A DNA stretch of 21,286 nt from a virus: positions 1-21,286 of the IMG/VR virus record IMGVR_UViG_3300009128_000157. One strand, written 5' to 3'. A program made the position numbers and the translations under genes. The notes beneath the pieces are model-generated. The model ran no database searches. It was given only the letters and a program-made list of their open reading frames with translations, and was not told the origin of the DNA. Shown piece after piece: positions 7,201 to 15,206 of the stretch (positions are counted from its first letter, which is position 1; the number at the start of each line of letters is the position of its first letter).

Positions 7201-9080
7201 TAAGGCGCTCCCCCCATCATCGAAAGCCCCGCATTTCCGCCGGGAAGAGCCTGGGCCTGGGCCTGCGGGCCCGCTGGAGCGGCCTTCCGCGCAGGGCCCG
7301 TGAAGGATCGGCCGTAGCTTGCGGCGCTACCCACATCCAGGGAGAGCCGGGGCTGTTCCTGCTGCCCTCCGTCCTGGAAGGGGACAGCCTCCAGAGCTGC
7401 CTGGTTGTCCACCAGGCCCGCGAGATCAGGTAGGTCGAAAGCCTGCGCGGCCATGTCATCCACTCGCTCCCAGTCGATGAAGGGCATCATCGGTCGGAGC
7501 TGGGCAGTCTGGAGCAACCAATTCAGGCCAGCTTGCGCCTGGGCCGCCATCGCCTGCTGGTCTGCGCGTTGCATCGAGTAGGCCTCGATCTCAAGCTCCA
7601 GGTCGTCGAACTGAGCGTCCGGGTCGTCCATGCCACCATGGAACCAGGGCTCCTCCATCTCAAAGTCGTCCGCCGCATCTTCGCCCAGAGGGAATACCAC
7701 TCGGCTATCGTGGTACATGAACCAGGCCGCCTTCTCGAGCACGCCCTTCGTCACGCCATCAGCGAATTGCTGCCGCAGGTAGGCCAACCGGGACATCGCG
7801 CTCTCGTTGGCGATGGAATGCTCCGTCGCTGTCCCCAGGCCCGTCACGTTCCCCTGCTGGGCCTCGTCCATGGCCGATACCCGGTTCAGGCGATCCATCA
7901 GGTAGGCGGTCTGCTTGTATTGGACATCCGTGACCCCACCAATCTCGGCCTCGGCATACTTCGCCCTATCGAATCCGGGGATGCCGATAAAATGGTCGTG
8001 CCTCGCCTTCTTGATTCGATTGGCCGTGGCCTGGTCTCGAGCCTCGTACAGCAGGACCCGCTTATGCTTCTCCGCGCTCCTTGAGATCGCGCGGGCGTGG
8101 CGGTTCACCTCGCGCACCTGGCCCTCGACGGCCACCAGCGGGCCCAGGGGCATCAGTGCGTTCGGGAGCGTGTAGGCCCCCCAAACGTGATACGGGCCGG
8201 TGGGCGGGCCGAAATAAGGCTCCGGGCGCTTCACCTCTCGCCACTTGCCCCGGGGACCACGCCCCTGAGCACGGGCCAACGTCAGCATCGTGCCGTGATA
8301 GCCCTCATCCGGGCCCTCGTCGGCCTTGCCGACAAACAGCTCGGGAACCCAGATCGTTATCAACTCAAGCTCCGGCTTGGGCGATTGGCGCGGGTCGTTC
8401 TGCCGGAACACGTCCGATTGTTGGGGGCTCCCGCCCTCGGTGCCGACCCCACGCGCCAACTCTTCGACCGCCTTGGCGTCCCAGGCCTCTCCACGCTTGG
8501 CCTCGGCCAGGAGCGTGTCCGGCGCCGCATACCAGACATGGCCCATGTAGTCCGCTCGGTCCAGAGTGAGGGCCGAACTATCCAGGATGAATTGAGGCTG
8601 GGGGATGCGATAGGCGGCAGGCCACAGGCTCTTGGGCTTGTCTACGCGAATAGATCCGTCCTTTGCCCACACCCATTTCTCAGCGGTCTTCCCCATCCAG
8701 CGGTTCGGAATCTGGCGGACCATCGAGACCCCCCAGGTGTAGCAGTAATCCACCGCGATCTGCTGCCCCGTGCGGCGTAGATTCACATCGCGCACCCAGC
8801 GGTTCAGGCCGTGACGAATTGCCTCGGCTGTCTCTATCTGGCTTCCCGGGCGCCTGGTCGTGCAGCGCACCTTCGGGTTGTCGAACATCAGGCGCGAGAC
8901 CATCAGCGACGTGTATGCGTGATAGTGATTCTCGGGCATGTAGGGCCCCAGCTTGCCGCGTGAGTAATGCGGCCCAGCAGCTCCCGAGACCATCGTTTCC
9001 ATGGCGTACAGGTGGTCGTCTCGGAACCGCTCGTCGGCCTCGAGGCGCTCCGGCCACGCCTTCATGTCCAGGTAGTCCAT
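7200..9080 (-). CDS. portal protein
   Basis: A 626-residue protein directly after TerL, the usual portal place. The N-terminal part shows a portal-like helical entry (MDYLDMKAWPERLEADERF), then YTSLMVSRLMFDNPKVRC and a Tyr-Trp-rich block (VDYCYTWGVSMVRQIPNRW). A long helical region follows at about 330-470 with REVNRHARAISRSAEKHKR and MDRLNRVSAMDEAQQGNVTG, typical of podovirus/siphovirus portals that form the dodecameric DNA channel. The C-terminal 50 residues are Gln/Pro/Ala/Gly-rich and disordered. I chose the ATG at 9080 because it overlaps the TerL stop as TGATG and follows GGGGGAA; an upstream GTG at 9098 is possible. Length is within the usual range. Confidence 0.8.
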   Translation of the reverse strand: MDYLDMKAWPERLEADERFRDDHLYAMETMVSGAAGPHYSRGKLGPYMPENHYHAYTSLMVSRLMFDNPKVRCTTRRPGSQIETAEAIRHGLNRWVRDVNLRRTGQQIAVDYCYTWGVSMVRQIPNRWMGKTAEKWVWAKDGSIRVDKPKSLWPAAYRIPQPQFILDSSALTLDRADYMGHVWYAAPDTLLAEAKRGEAWDAKAVEELARGVGTEGGSPQQSDVFRQNDPRQSPKPELELITIWVPELFVGKADEGPDEGYHGTMLTLARAQGRGPRGKWREVKRPEPYFGPPTGPYHVWGAYTLPNALMPLGPLVAVEGQVREVNRHARAISRSAEKHKRVLLYEARDQATANRIKKARHDHFIGIPGFDRAKYAEAEIGGVTDVQYKQTAYLMDRLNRVSAMDEAQQGNVTGLGTATEHSIANESAMSRLAYLRQQFADGVTKGVLEKAAWFMYHDSRVVFPLGEDAADDFEMEEPWFHGGMDDPDAQFDDLELEIEAYSMQRADQQAMAAQAQAGLNWLLQTAQLRPMMPFIDWERVDDMAAQAFDLPDLAGLVDNQAALEAVPFQDGGQQEQPRLSLDVGSAASYGRSFTGPARKAAPAGPQAQAQALPGGNAGLSMMGGAP

Positions 9081-10612
9081 CAGATCAGATTCCCCCACTC
9101 ATCAAAGTCCGAAACGGGGAGCAGGGCCTCGTCCTCGGTGTCCTCGTCGAATTCTTCCCAGGCTTGCTTGTGATCCAGCACATCACCCATGCTGCCGGGG
9201 ACGTAGCCAACCCCCCGCTTATCGGAGAGGTCGCGCCCCCAGCGCCAACGGGCAGCATAGATCATGGCAAAGCACCCATCATCCGGCCCCGGCTCGCTTT
9301 CCTCCTTCGTGGGCTGGCCGTCCTTGGCCAACTTCCAGGTGAAGTCGGGGATCTCCTGCTCCGTGCATGTGGGCTGGAGATCTCCGAGGGAGACCGGGCA
9401 GGGCCCATCTTCCATCGCATCGTGGCAAAGCAAGATGCGGTCCTCTCGGAGCAAGTCGCCCACTAGGTTGAAGCCAGCCAGGCGGCTTCCAGGACCTTTC
9501 TCTGTGGCGATCACCAGAGGGTCCTCCTCCCGGCCTCCGAGTGGGCCCAGGCGGTCGTTCAGGTAGTCGATGAGGGCGATGCCCTGGCCGCCCCCGTCCG
9601 CGACGATCCGCTCCATGTTCCAGCGGTCGAGCTGGCGCTCAATGGCTCCGGCCCACCATTCAATGCCCATCTCCCGGCGATGCACCTCCGCGACTCGCAC
9701 CATCCGGTTTTCAATGCAGCCCCACACCTGCAAAACCCCAGCGTGCCGAGTCCCGAAGTCCAAGCTCCCGAAATACCACTCGAACCGATAACCCTGGCTG
9801 GGGTCCTTCGGGTCCCAAAGGAAGTCCCGGCGCCAGGCCATGTGCTTGCGCTCGTCCCAGGCCTCCCAGATCTGCCCCTCGCTCGAGACCCAAAGCCCGT
9901 CCCGCAGGCGAGCACGGCGGGCGCCCGTCAGCGCATCGAGCGCGGCCTGGTCGTCCTCGTCGAAGATCGGGTTGTCCGAGTGCCGGGCCTTGATACGGCG
10001 CATCTTCCCGCCCAAGGCCCGCTGGTTGAGCCAATGGTTGCGGGCGCCAGGGTTGCAGTCCGCAATCAACTGGCGGAAGAAGCGGGGGCGCCCATCTGAG
10101 AACTGCCCAATCTGGAACCGCTTGTTCCTCGAACGGGTGAGGAGCTTCTCCCACTCGTCGAGCTGCCCCTCTGTGGCCTCGAAGTAGACGATGATGTCGT
10201 ATTCGGTGGACATCACCCGGTCGGGGTTGTCCATCCCCCCCAGCACGATCTCGCACTCGGTCGGCTCGTAGTAGTACCGATCCCGGTTCTCGCGCTGGGC
10301 AGTCCCCACCTTGCAGGGATGGTCATGCGGGATGACATGCTGCTCCCATGTCACAAGGACAGACTGCGTGAGGCTCTTCCTGGTCTTCCGCACCCAGAGC
10401 ATCCGCAGCCCACGGATCTCGGGGTCCTCCATCAACATCCGGCACTTCTCCAAGACCGTGCGAGACTTGCCTGTGTTGGCGGGGCCCTCATACAACACCT
10501 CCCTCTCGGTCGAAAGGATCAGGTCCGCAGAGGCTCCGTGTGCCTCGAAGCGCGGGCGTTCGAGGGCCGGAGGTGTCACGACCCGGGGCGACCTATCAAG
10601 GGCATCCGGCAC
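9080..10612 (-). CDS. terL: terminase large subunit (TerL), ATPase-nuclease
   Basis: A 510-residue packaging motor. The N-terminal ATPase shows a Walker A loop GPANTGKS (residues 43-50), a Walker B-like strand DIIVYFE ending at Glu145, and a coupling motif ADCNPGARNHW (184-194). The C-terminal RNase-H-like nuclease shows acidic residues at Asp285 (SLDFG), Asp339 (IVADGGG) and Asp444/445 (PDDG). It translocates DNA into the prohead through the portal and cuts concatemers. The start is GTG at 10612, 14 bases downstream of the preceding stop, without a clear ribosome site; an internal GTG at residue 12 is an alternative. The stop overlaps the portal ATG. Confidence 0.93.
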   Translation of the reverse strand: MPDALDRSPRVVTPPALERPRFEAHGASADLILSTEREVLYEGPANTGKSRTVLEKCRMLMEDPEIRGLRMLWVRKTRKSLTQSVLVTWEQHVIPHDHPCKVGTAQRENRDRYYYEPTECEIVLGGMDNPDRVMSTEYDIIVYFEATEGQLDEWEKLLTRSRNKRFQIGQFSDGRPRFFRQLIADCNPGARNHWLNQRALGGKMRRIKARHSDNPIFDEDDQAALDALTGARRARLRDGLWVSSEGQIWEAWDERKHMAWRRDFLWDPKDPSQGYRFEWYFGSLDFGTRHAGVLQVWGCIENRMVRVAEVHRREMGIEWWAGAIERQLDRWNMERIVADGGGQGIALIDYLNDRLGPLGGREEDPLVIATEKGPGSRLAGFNLVGDLLREDRILLCHDAMEDGPCPVSLGDLQPTCTEQEIPDFTWKLAKDGQPTKEESEPGPDDGCFAMIYAARWRWGRDLSDKRGVGYVPGSMGDVLDHKQAWEEFDEDTEDEALLPVSDFDEWGNLI

Positions 10613-10625
10613 AGAAAGGGCCGCA

Positions 10626-11045
10626 TCACAGCGTAGCCAGGACGACCTGGAGCGTGCCAGCGATGGTGTTGTCGTCGGAATTAGCTACCGAACTGAGCTT
10701 CACGCGCACCAGGGGCCAGAGTTGGCCAACCGTGGAGAAGGAGATGTCTCCCGATTCAACAATGAGCACCTTCGGCCCCGTAGCGTTCAGGAAGCCAAAG
10801 CTCGCAAACTGATACCAGTTCGTCCCGTCCGGGCTGGTCTCAACGGTCACAACCACGTTGCCTGCCCCTGCGCGGACGTAATTGGGCACCAGGCAGGCGA
10901 GTTCCAAGTTGTAGAACCGTCCATCTGAGGCATCCGCGACAACTGGAGACTCCATGCCCGTGAGATCCACGGGTGCATACGTTGTTTCCGCAGTAACGGC
11001 GCCCAGGTCCACACCAGACGCCAGAGTGATTTTACGCATGGTCAT
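10626..11045 (-). CDS. beta-rich virion protein, function unknown
   Basis: A 139-residue protein starting at the ATG at 11045 with GGGAG nine bases upstream; an earlier in-frame ATG at 11096 would lie inside the preceding gene and is rejected. The sequence is Val/Thr/Ser-rich with the block VVVTVETSPDGTNWYQFASF (about residues 67-86). The phrase ETSPDGTNWY is common in phage tail and fibre jelly-roll domains. The remainder, ending in a Val-Leu-rich strand, fits one small beta-sandwich. It is the last of six virion-type genes between TerS and TerL. I infer a surface or appendage protein. No specific family was recognised. Confidence 0.55.
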   Translation of the reverse strand: MTMRKITLASGVDLGAVTAETTYAPVDLTGMESPVVADASDGRFYNLELACLVPNYVRAGAGNVVVTVETSPDGTNWYQFASFGFLNATGPKVLIVESGDISFSTVGQLWPLVRVKLSSVANSDDNTIAGTLQVVLATL

Positions 11046-11049
11046 GACA

Positions 11050-11685
11050 TTATGCTCCCAAGGAGGATCTAGGGGTTTGCAGCCCCGAGGTGGCAACCTC
11101 CAGGGCGTGCTTGACCGAGCCCCCGGCCACTAGGCCGAAGACGTACTCGAGACGGTAGATCCGCCCACCTTCCATGAACTGTGCGCCGCTGGCCTGGTGC
11201 TGGAACGTGAACCCTACCGTGTCGCGCCTCCACGCCTGGGTCACCTGGAGAGCTGTGGACATCAACTGGTCCACGGGCAAGGCCTCCGAGTGGATCTCCG
11301 CAGACGGGGTGGCGCTGGAAAGGTCGTAGGCCCGGTAGTCGATGGTCTGGATGTCCGCCCGGAAGAGGGCTGTGCCATCCTCCGTGACAGGCCGCCCACG
11401 CACCCAGATGTCGTCGCCCTCGTAGGCGGTCGTTCGGTAGATCACGCCCATAGCGTGCTGCTCCTTGTAGTGCTGGTTGTCTACGGAGACCTGGCCAATG
11501 AAGCCCCCCACGGTTGCCTGCCACTCGGGCGAGTGTCGCTGGCCGAGGAATGCAATCGCGGGCCCCACCCGCCTTGTCGAGGCTGTAACCCGAGGGGTCG
11601 CCAGGGCCGTATGTCCCCCGAAGTCGATCTCCGGCGGAAACACCTCCGCGTCCACCGATACCGTCGTGTGGCTTACCGTCACCAT
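11050..11685 (-). CDS. hypothetical virion protein
   Basis: A 211-residue protein with start ATG at 11685, three bases after the preceding stop and probably translated by coupling, since no ribosome site is visible. Its body alternates Thr/Val-rich strands with aromatic residues (EGDDIWVRGRPVTEDGTALF, RIYRLEYVFGL), suggesting a beta-rich fold. The middle (GRPVTEDGTALFRADIQTIDY) looks like a BppU-type or fibre N-terminal domain that handles declared attribute-like modules, but this is a loose resemblance. It belongs to the cluster of appendage-type genes between the two terminase subunits. Function cannot be assigned beyond a likely structural role. Confidence 0.45.
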   Translation of the reverse strand: MVTVSHTTVSVDAEVFPPEIDFGGHTALATPRVTASTRRVGPAIAFLGQRHSPEWQATVGGFIGQVSVDNQHYKEQHAMGVIYRTTAYEGDDIWVRGRPVTEDGTALFRADIQTIDYRAYDLSSATPSAEIHSEALPVDQLMSTALQVTQAWRRDTVGFTFQHQASGAQFMEGGRIYRLEYVFGLVAGGSVKHALEVATSGLQTPRSSLGA

Positions 11686-11688
11686 CTG

Positions 11689-12141
11689 CTAGGCCGTGTC
11701 GATGTCGAAGATCCCCGTCCCGGGGATGACTATCGAGTAGTCAGTCCCATCGGGCTCCAGGGTGGCGTCGGCCAGGAGCAGGGGGACCCGGTCGGTATCA
11801 GTGGTGGCGCCGTCCTTGTCCACGAAGATGAGCACATGCTCGGGCGTGTTCGTACCGGCAGCCAGAGACGGGAATGTGATGGTTCCGCACTTGAGCTGGA
11901 CCTGGGTGCCAGACACGTCCACGGACACAGAGGGCACCGTCACCCGCCCGACCGTGGACAGTTCGCCCAGGGTGCCAATGGCACTCAGGTTGGCCGATGT
12001 GTCCCAGTCGGTGTCTGCCGTGGTCGTTGTGTCCAGGATGGTGGCCTTGAGGGTCCCGTCCTCGAAGTCTCCGCTGCCGGACACCAGGACGCTGACGAGA
12101 GCCTTGAGACCCTCGGGGCTGATTCGGTTGACGCTCGCCAT
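11689..12141 (-). CDS. phage virion-associated protein, conserved type
   Basis: A 150-residue protein. The start chosen is the ATG at 12141, two bases after the stop of the 50-residue gene; a longer in-frame reading to 12234 would overlay that gene. The order GTLKATILD, then a short Trp-Asp loop (DTDWDTSANL), then VQLKCGTITFPSLAAGTNTP and HVLIFVDKDG matches a widespread small phage protein pattern in which an early LK(V/A)xLLD strand precedes a late (V/L)(I/L)(I/F)Y-D strand. These proteins usually sit among head or tail genes, and their role is unknown. Composition is Thr/Asp/Leu-rich with one Cys. It has no membrane segment. Confidence 0.55.
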   Translation of the reverse strand: MASVNRISPEGLKALVSVLVSGSGDFEDGTLKATILDTTTTADTDWDTSANLSAIGTLGELSTVGRVTVPSVSVDVSGTQVQLKCGTITFPSLAAGTNTPEHVLIFVDKDGATTDTDRVPLLLADATLEPDGTDYSIVIPGTGIFDIDTA

Positions 12142-12143
12142 GG

Positions 12144-12296
12144 CTAGGGCGTGGGGTTGTAGATCGAAAGGTTGAAGCGGGCGGCACAAATGTAGCCTGT
12201 CACCGCGCCGTCCTCGAGGAACCCGGCCATCCACCGGAGCACAGGCAGCGCACCCGTGGCGAACGGCTGGATGTCAGAGGGGGGAGGGAACACCAT
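12144..12296 (-). CDS. 50-residue small protein, unknown function
   Basis: A short gene supported by tight packing: its ATG at 12296 overlaps the upstream stop (TGATG), and its TAG ends two bases before the next ATG. Translation gives a Pro-rich start (MVFPPPSDIQPF), a central hydrophobic helix-like stretch with Trp22, and an end ARFNLSIYNPTP. There is no signal peptide; the hydrophobic stretch (GALPVLRWMAGFL) is short for a membrane span. Without this gene there would be a 150-bp hole in an otherwise gapless operon. It is probably translated by reinitiation from the upstream gene. I infer a minor virion or chaperone role from position only. Confidence 0.5.
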   Translation of the reverse strand: MVFPPPSDIQPFATGALPVLRWMAGFLEDGAVTGYICAARFNLSIYNPTP

Positions 12297-13162
12297 CAGG
12301 TCTCAGTGGCGCTCTTGAACAAGGTCACGGGGCCGCCGCAGATCTTGGTGGGGTCGCCGCCGTCGTCCAGGCCGACAACGTCGTACCAGGCGGTGCGGGT
12401 GCGGCCATCGGTGACGAGGGAGTTAGGCAGTTGGGCGTGGTCGATCTCGAGCAGGAGCCCCCGGAAGTTGGTGCCCCCCGATAGGGTCCCCGAGTCCTGC
12501 GAGGCGGCTAGGTCATTCGAGAAGTCCCAGGTGATGAGATTGCCCCAGACGCCCCCGTCCCTGGCCTCAAGGCTCAGGCTGGCCCCTGCCGTCGAGACGG
12601 CGACCAGCTCGGCGCAACTCGAGGTGCCCCAGTAAACGTGCTGGTCTCCGTAGTCCGCATCGCCATTGATCGCAGAGATGAGCGCCTGCTTGTTCTCGGC
12701 CTGGGTGCCGAGGAGCAGCTCGTTTGCAGCCGCCGGGGAGGCCGTAGCCGAGTCCTTCCAGGTGTAGACCCTGGTGACGGTGGGCGGCGAGATCGTTGGG
12801 TCAGACAGGTCGGGGTAGACGATTGTCGTCGTCCAGTTGTGGTCGAGGCCTGCGGGCACCGTGATGCTGTCAACGGCCCGTATTCCCCGCTGTGCTGCCG
12901 TGCCGGTGGCCAGTAGCGTGCCGCTGTCCAGGTCGCGGATCTGCATCCCATACCCACCGCCGTCTGGGTCGGTCTGATTCTCCGGGTCCCAGGCGCGGAA
13001 GACCAGATTGCCGGCGTCCTCGGGCGTGCCCTGGGCGTCGAGGGCGAACGTGCGGAGCAGGACGGGCAGAGACCAGTCGCTCTGGAGCTCCACAGAGCGG
13101 GGCCCTGTGAGCGGGATGATCGGGATGCCCCGGTAGAGCGAGGTGGGCATGGTCGTCGTCAT
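12296..13162 (-). CDS. virion appendage protein, paralog B
   Basis: A 288-residue protein starting at the ATG at 13162, which overlaps the upstream stop as ATGA; longer in-frame readings to 13405 lie inside the neighbouring gene. Blocks shared with that neighbour include WDPENQ/FDPDNQ, YPDL, INGDADYGD, LEARDGGVWGNLI (residues 198-210), WYDVVGL and a closing GDPTK...SAT. The middle part (NELLLGTQAENKQALISAI, then a Cys, then LEARDGGVWGN) follows a pattern common in phage fibre and virion proteins: a helix, AIN-x-Y-G, a beta stretch and AR-x-x-G-x-x-GN. I infer a tail or head appendage. The similarity to the upstream gene marks a tandem duplication. Confidence 0.6.
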   Translation of the reverse strand: MTTTMPTSLYRGIPIIPLTGPRSVELQSDWSLPVLLRTFALDAQGTPEDAGNLVFRAWDPENQTDPDGGGYGMQIRDLDSGTLLATGTAAQRGIRAVDSITVPAGLDHNWTTTIVYPDLSDPTISPPTVTRVYTWKDSATASPAAANELLLGTQAENKQALISAINGDADYGDQHVYWGTSSCAELVAVSTAGASLSLEARDGGVWGNLITWDFSNDLAASQDSGTLSGGTNFRGLLLEIDHAQLPNSLVTDGRTRTAWYDVVGLDDGGDPTKICGGPVTLFKSATET

Positions 13163-14052
13163 GTCGTCACCGTCGCACTTCGGTAGAGGGCGGCGCGTCC
13201 GGCCCGGAGCTTGGTCGGGTCTCCAGCAGCGTTGAGCCCCATGATGTCGTAGTGGACCAGGCGGGCGTGTCCATCGGGCGCCAGGGCGTTGCGTAGGTCC
13301 GCGTGGTCGAAGGTGAGGGTCAGCCCTCGAGATCCCGCCCCGCCCGTCATGGGCTCGTCGGCGGTGGAGCCCTCCCAGTCGAACGTGTTGCCGGTGTCTT
13401 CGCACCGGACCAGATTCGCCCAGACCCCACCATCTCTGGCCTCGAGGACCATCTCGTTGGCGTCGAGGGGGTTGATGAAGGCTACCAGCTCGAGGCAGCC
13501 CTCCGTGTCCGGGTGCGCGTGCCCGTCCCCGTAGTCCAGGGTGCCGTTGATGGCCCTGACCAGGAGTTCAAGCTCCTGCTCGGCCTCGCCAGGAATTCGG
13601 AGCAGATGGCCCGGCAAAGTCATGTCGGACGCCAACGTCTTGAACTCGTACTTCCTTTCTAGTGTGACTGGCGCAACCGATTCATCTCGGAGGTCTGGGT
13701 AATTGATCGTGACGGAGTGCGTGACCTGTGCGCTGACGTTGTGGGTGAGTTTTTGTACCGCACGCACCCCGTTTTGGGTCACCGTGGCCGTGGCGAGGAG
13801 GGTGCCGCCAGGCTCGTCCCGCAGCTCGCAGGTGTAGCCCTGGCCATCGGGGTTGGGGCCGGTGCCCGCGCCGCCGCCCACGTCGTCGTTCTGGTTGTCG
13901 GGGTCGAAGAGGTGAAAGCTCGTCGCCCCGATGTCTGTGCCGTCTGCGTCAACCTCCCGCAAGGTGAAACTGGCCGTGTAGTCACTCTCCAGCTCGATAG
14001 CGGTGGCGCCGTCGAGGTCTTGCAGGGGGATGGACCGGATGATGTCAGCCAC
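13159..14052 (-). CDS. virion appendage protein, paralog A
   Basis: A 297-residue protein starting with GTG at 14052, two bases after the TerS stop, without a strong ribosome site. It matches the next gene over nearly its whole length: an opening IPLQ-type strand, FDPDNQ followed by a Gly-rich loop (about residues 48-70), LLATATVTQNGVRAV, INYPDL, INGTLDYGDGHAHPDTEGC, VLEARDGGVWANLV and a final HYDIMGLNAAGDPTKLRAG. Compared with paralog B it has an extra Gly/Pro/Asn loop near residue 65 and a different spacing around the Cys. These are Asp/Gly/Thr-rich beta proteins of the appendage type. The receptor or partner is unknown. Confidence 0.6.
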   Translation of the reverse strand: MADIIRSIPLQDLDGATAIELESDYTASFTLREVDADGTDIGATSFHLFDPDNQNDDVGGGAGTGPNPDGQGYTCELRDEPGGTLLATATVTQNGVRAVQKLTHNVSAQVTHSVTINYPDLRDESVAPVTLERKYEFKTLASDMTLPGHLLRIPGEAEQELELLVRAINGTLDYGDGHAHPDTEGCLELVAFINPLDANEMVLEARDGGVWANLVRCEDTGNTFDWEGSTADEPMTGGAGSRGLTLTFDHADLRNALAPDGHARLVHYDIMGLNAAGDPTKLRAGRAALYRSATVTT

Positions 14053-14054
14053 GG

Positions 14055-14681
14055 CTATTCGGTTTCAGCGTCCACAATACGGGGCCTGGTGGCCTCAAAC
14101 CTGGCACGCAGCGCATCCGATAGCGATATCCGCTTGCCGGAATCGTCCACCAGGACCACATCCTTCCCGCCGTCGGCACGCTCCCCGCCCTCGGCCTCGA
14201 GCACCTGGAGCTGCTCCGCGACCCGCAGCGTAGTGGCCTTGCAATAACGTCTGACGACGACGGGGATGGGCTCGCGGGTCACCTCGTCGATTTTGAGCCT
14301 TGGGACGAGCTTCACCGGCTGGCCCTCGGCGTCGAGCACCGGATCGCCCGAGGCATCGCGCATGGGGTCGAGGATCGGCTGACCGTCTGGGTGGCGGTCG
14401 AGTTCGTGGACCACACGGCCATTGTGCGTTTGGGTCTCCTGAAACCCATTGAGGGCCACGTCGGCCAGGCGCTCGATCAGCTTGCGCCGAAAGCGGGCCC
14501 GGTGCTGCTCCAGGACGAAGGCCACGTCGGCCCGGAGCTCAGGGTCCCGGGACATCCAATCGCGGAGCGTGCGGGCCGAGAGCCCAACCTGGTCCGCAGC
14601 GGCCTGCCGGTCGCCGGTTTCCTGGAGGGCGGCGAGGAAAGCCTCCTGAGCTGTGGCGTGATCCGTAAGCCTGTCAGTCAT
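14055..14681 (-). CDS. terS: terminase small subunit (TerS), HTH type
   Basis: A 208-residue protein that starts the virion operon. Residues of about 10-45 form a helix-turn-helix typical of small terminases: AQEAFLAALQETGDRQAAAD, then GLSARTLRDWMSRDPELRAD. Long helices rich in Arg and Glu follow (about 58-80, FRRKLIERLADVALNGFQET), usual for the oligomerisation domain. The C-terminal half contains a repetitive Asp/Pro/Gly segment (about 92-125), PRLKIDEVTREPIPVVVRRY and a final acidic tail. TerS rings recognise the packaging site and load TerL. It is separated from TerL by six appendage genes, which is unusual. No dedicated ribosome site is strong; the ATG at 14681 is the first. Confidence 0.75.
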   Translation of the reverse strand: MTDRLTDHATAQEAFLAALQETGDRQAAADQVGLSARTLRDWMSRDPELRADVAFVLEQHRARFRRKLIERLADVALNGFQETQTHNGRVVHELDRHPDGQPILDPMRDASGDPVLDAEGQPVKLVPRLKIDEVTREPIPVVVRRYCKATTLRVAEQLQVLEAEGGERADGGKDVVLVDDSGKRISLSDALRARFEATRPRIVDAETE

Positions 14682-14813
14682 AGCGGCAGCAGGGTATCAG
14701 GCAGGGGGGCGGGCACAAAAAGGTGGCAGGTGGGGCTTGCACTCTATGCGCCTAGCTATGACCCTAGTTGTGTGCCCAGGGGATGCGCCCCTGGCAAAAC
14801 CACAGGAGAAGAC
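14682..14813. promoter_or_regulatory. divergent control region between virion and plus-strand operons
   Basis: This 132-bp gap is the only one above 100 bp in the window and separates two divergent operons, so it must hold the promoters for at least one of them. On the plus strand TTGCAC at 14737-14742 resembles a -35 box, and TATGAC at 14757-14762 a -10 box, but the 14-base spacing is poor. Two direct repeats, CTATG (14745 and 14756) and CCTAG (about 14751 and 14763), are closely spaced and could be protein-binding sites. A hairpin lies at 14776-14794. No convincing sigma-70 promoter was found for the minus strand, so a phage-specific or activated promoter is possible. Confidence 0.4.
14776..14794 (+). 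promoter_or_regulatory. leader hairpin upstream of plus-strand operon
   Basis: A perfect 7-bp inverted repeat, CCAGGGG and CCCCTGG, flanks the 5-base loop ATGCG. It ends 9 bases before the AGGAG ribosome site of the first plus-strand gene and is followed by CAAAACC, not by a T-run, so it is not a terminator. In an mRNA it would be a stable 5'-leader stem-loop, which could protect the transcript or mark a protein-binding site. On the minus strand it lies 95 bases before the TerS start. Confidence 0.4.
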
Positions 14814-15206
14814 ATGAAAGAGACAAGGATTGCCCATCTGGGCCGATATGCCACAGAGAGGCTCTGGCAAGACATGGAGAGGCTGCTGAAGGCGGATAAC
14901 CTGAACACCGCGCAGTTCTACGCGAAGTGCCTGCGGAACGCTCTCCTGCCCGAAGAGGTCAGCCTGGAAGAGGTCTCGCAGGCTAAGATTCGCCATTTGG
15001 AGTCCGTCGCGCACGCCCGCTACGAGGAGATCGAGCGACTGGAGACAGAACTCGCGGCGGCGCAGGCGGCTGGCGGCAACGCGGCGAAGATGGCCGCTCT
15101 GCTGCTCGAGATTGGCCAAGACGAGAGGAGTAAGCTGTGGCAGGGCCTGCGGGAGGAGATCGAGGCCGTGCTGCACGCTGACACCACCGAGGAGGTGAAG
15201 CCGTGA
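14814..15206 (+). CDS. coiled-coil protein opening the plus-strand operon, unknown function
   Basis: A 130-residue, mostly helical protein. Its ATG has the best ribosome site of the block (AGGAG, seven bases upstream). Residues 1-50 contain YATERLWQDMERLLKADNLN, resembling an amphipathic helix; residues 55-88 form a coiled-coil-like stretch rich in Glu and Ala with heptad-like Leu/Ile spacing. The C-terminus runs HADTTEEVKP and its last codons form the ribosome site of the next gene. There is no signal peptide or membrane segment. I do not recognise the family. A small regulator or nucleic-acid-associated protein at the head of an early operon is plausible but unproven. Confidence 0.6.
   Translation: MKETRIAHLGRYATERLWQDMERLLKADNLNTAQFYAKCLRNALLPEEVSLEEVSQAKIRHLESVAHARYEEIERLETELAAAQAAGGNAAKMAALLLEIGQDERSKLWQGLREEIEAVLHADTTEEVKP

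Noticed and set aside
9081-9098. A GTG start for the portal at 9098
   Set aside because: The ATG at 9080 matches the TGATG coupling used repeatedly in this operon and has its own ribosome site; the GTG would give a 19-base overlap with TerL.
12142-12234. An upstream start at 12234 for the 150-residue virion protein
   Set aside because: That extension is Arg/Pro-rich shadow sequence over the 50-residue gene, and the ATG at 12141 follows its stop by two bases.
13163-13405. An upstream start for appendage paralog B at 13405
   Set aside because: The added part is Arg/Pro/His-rich shadow over paralog A; the ATG at 13162 has the ATGA overlap and aligns with the N-terminus of paralog A.
14776-14794. 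The hairpin as an intrinsic terminator
   Set aside because: It is followed by CAAAACC on the plus strand and has no T-run on the minus strand.
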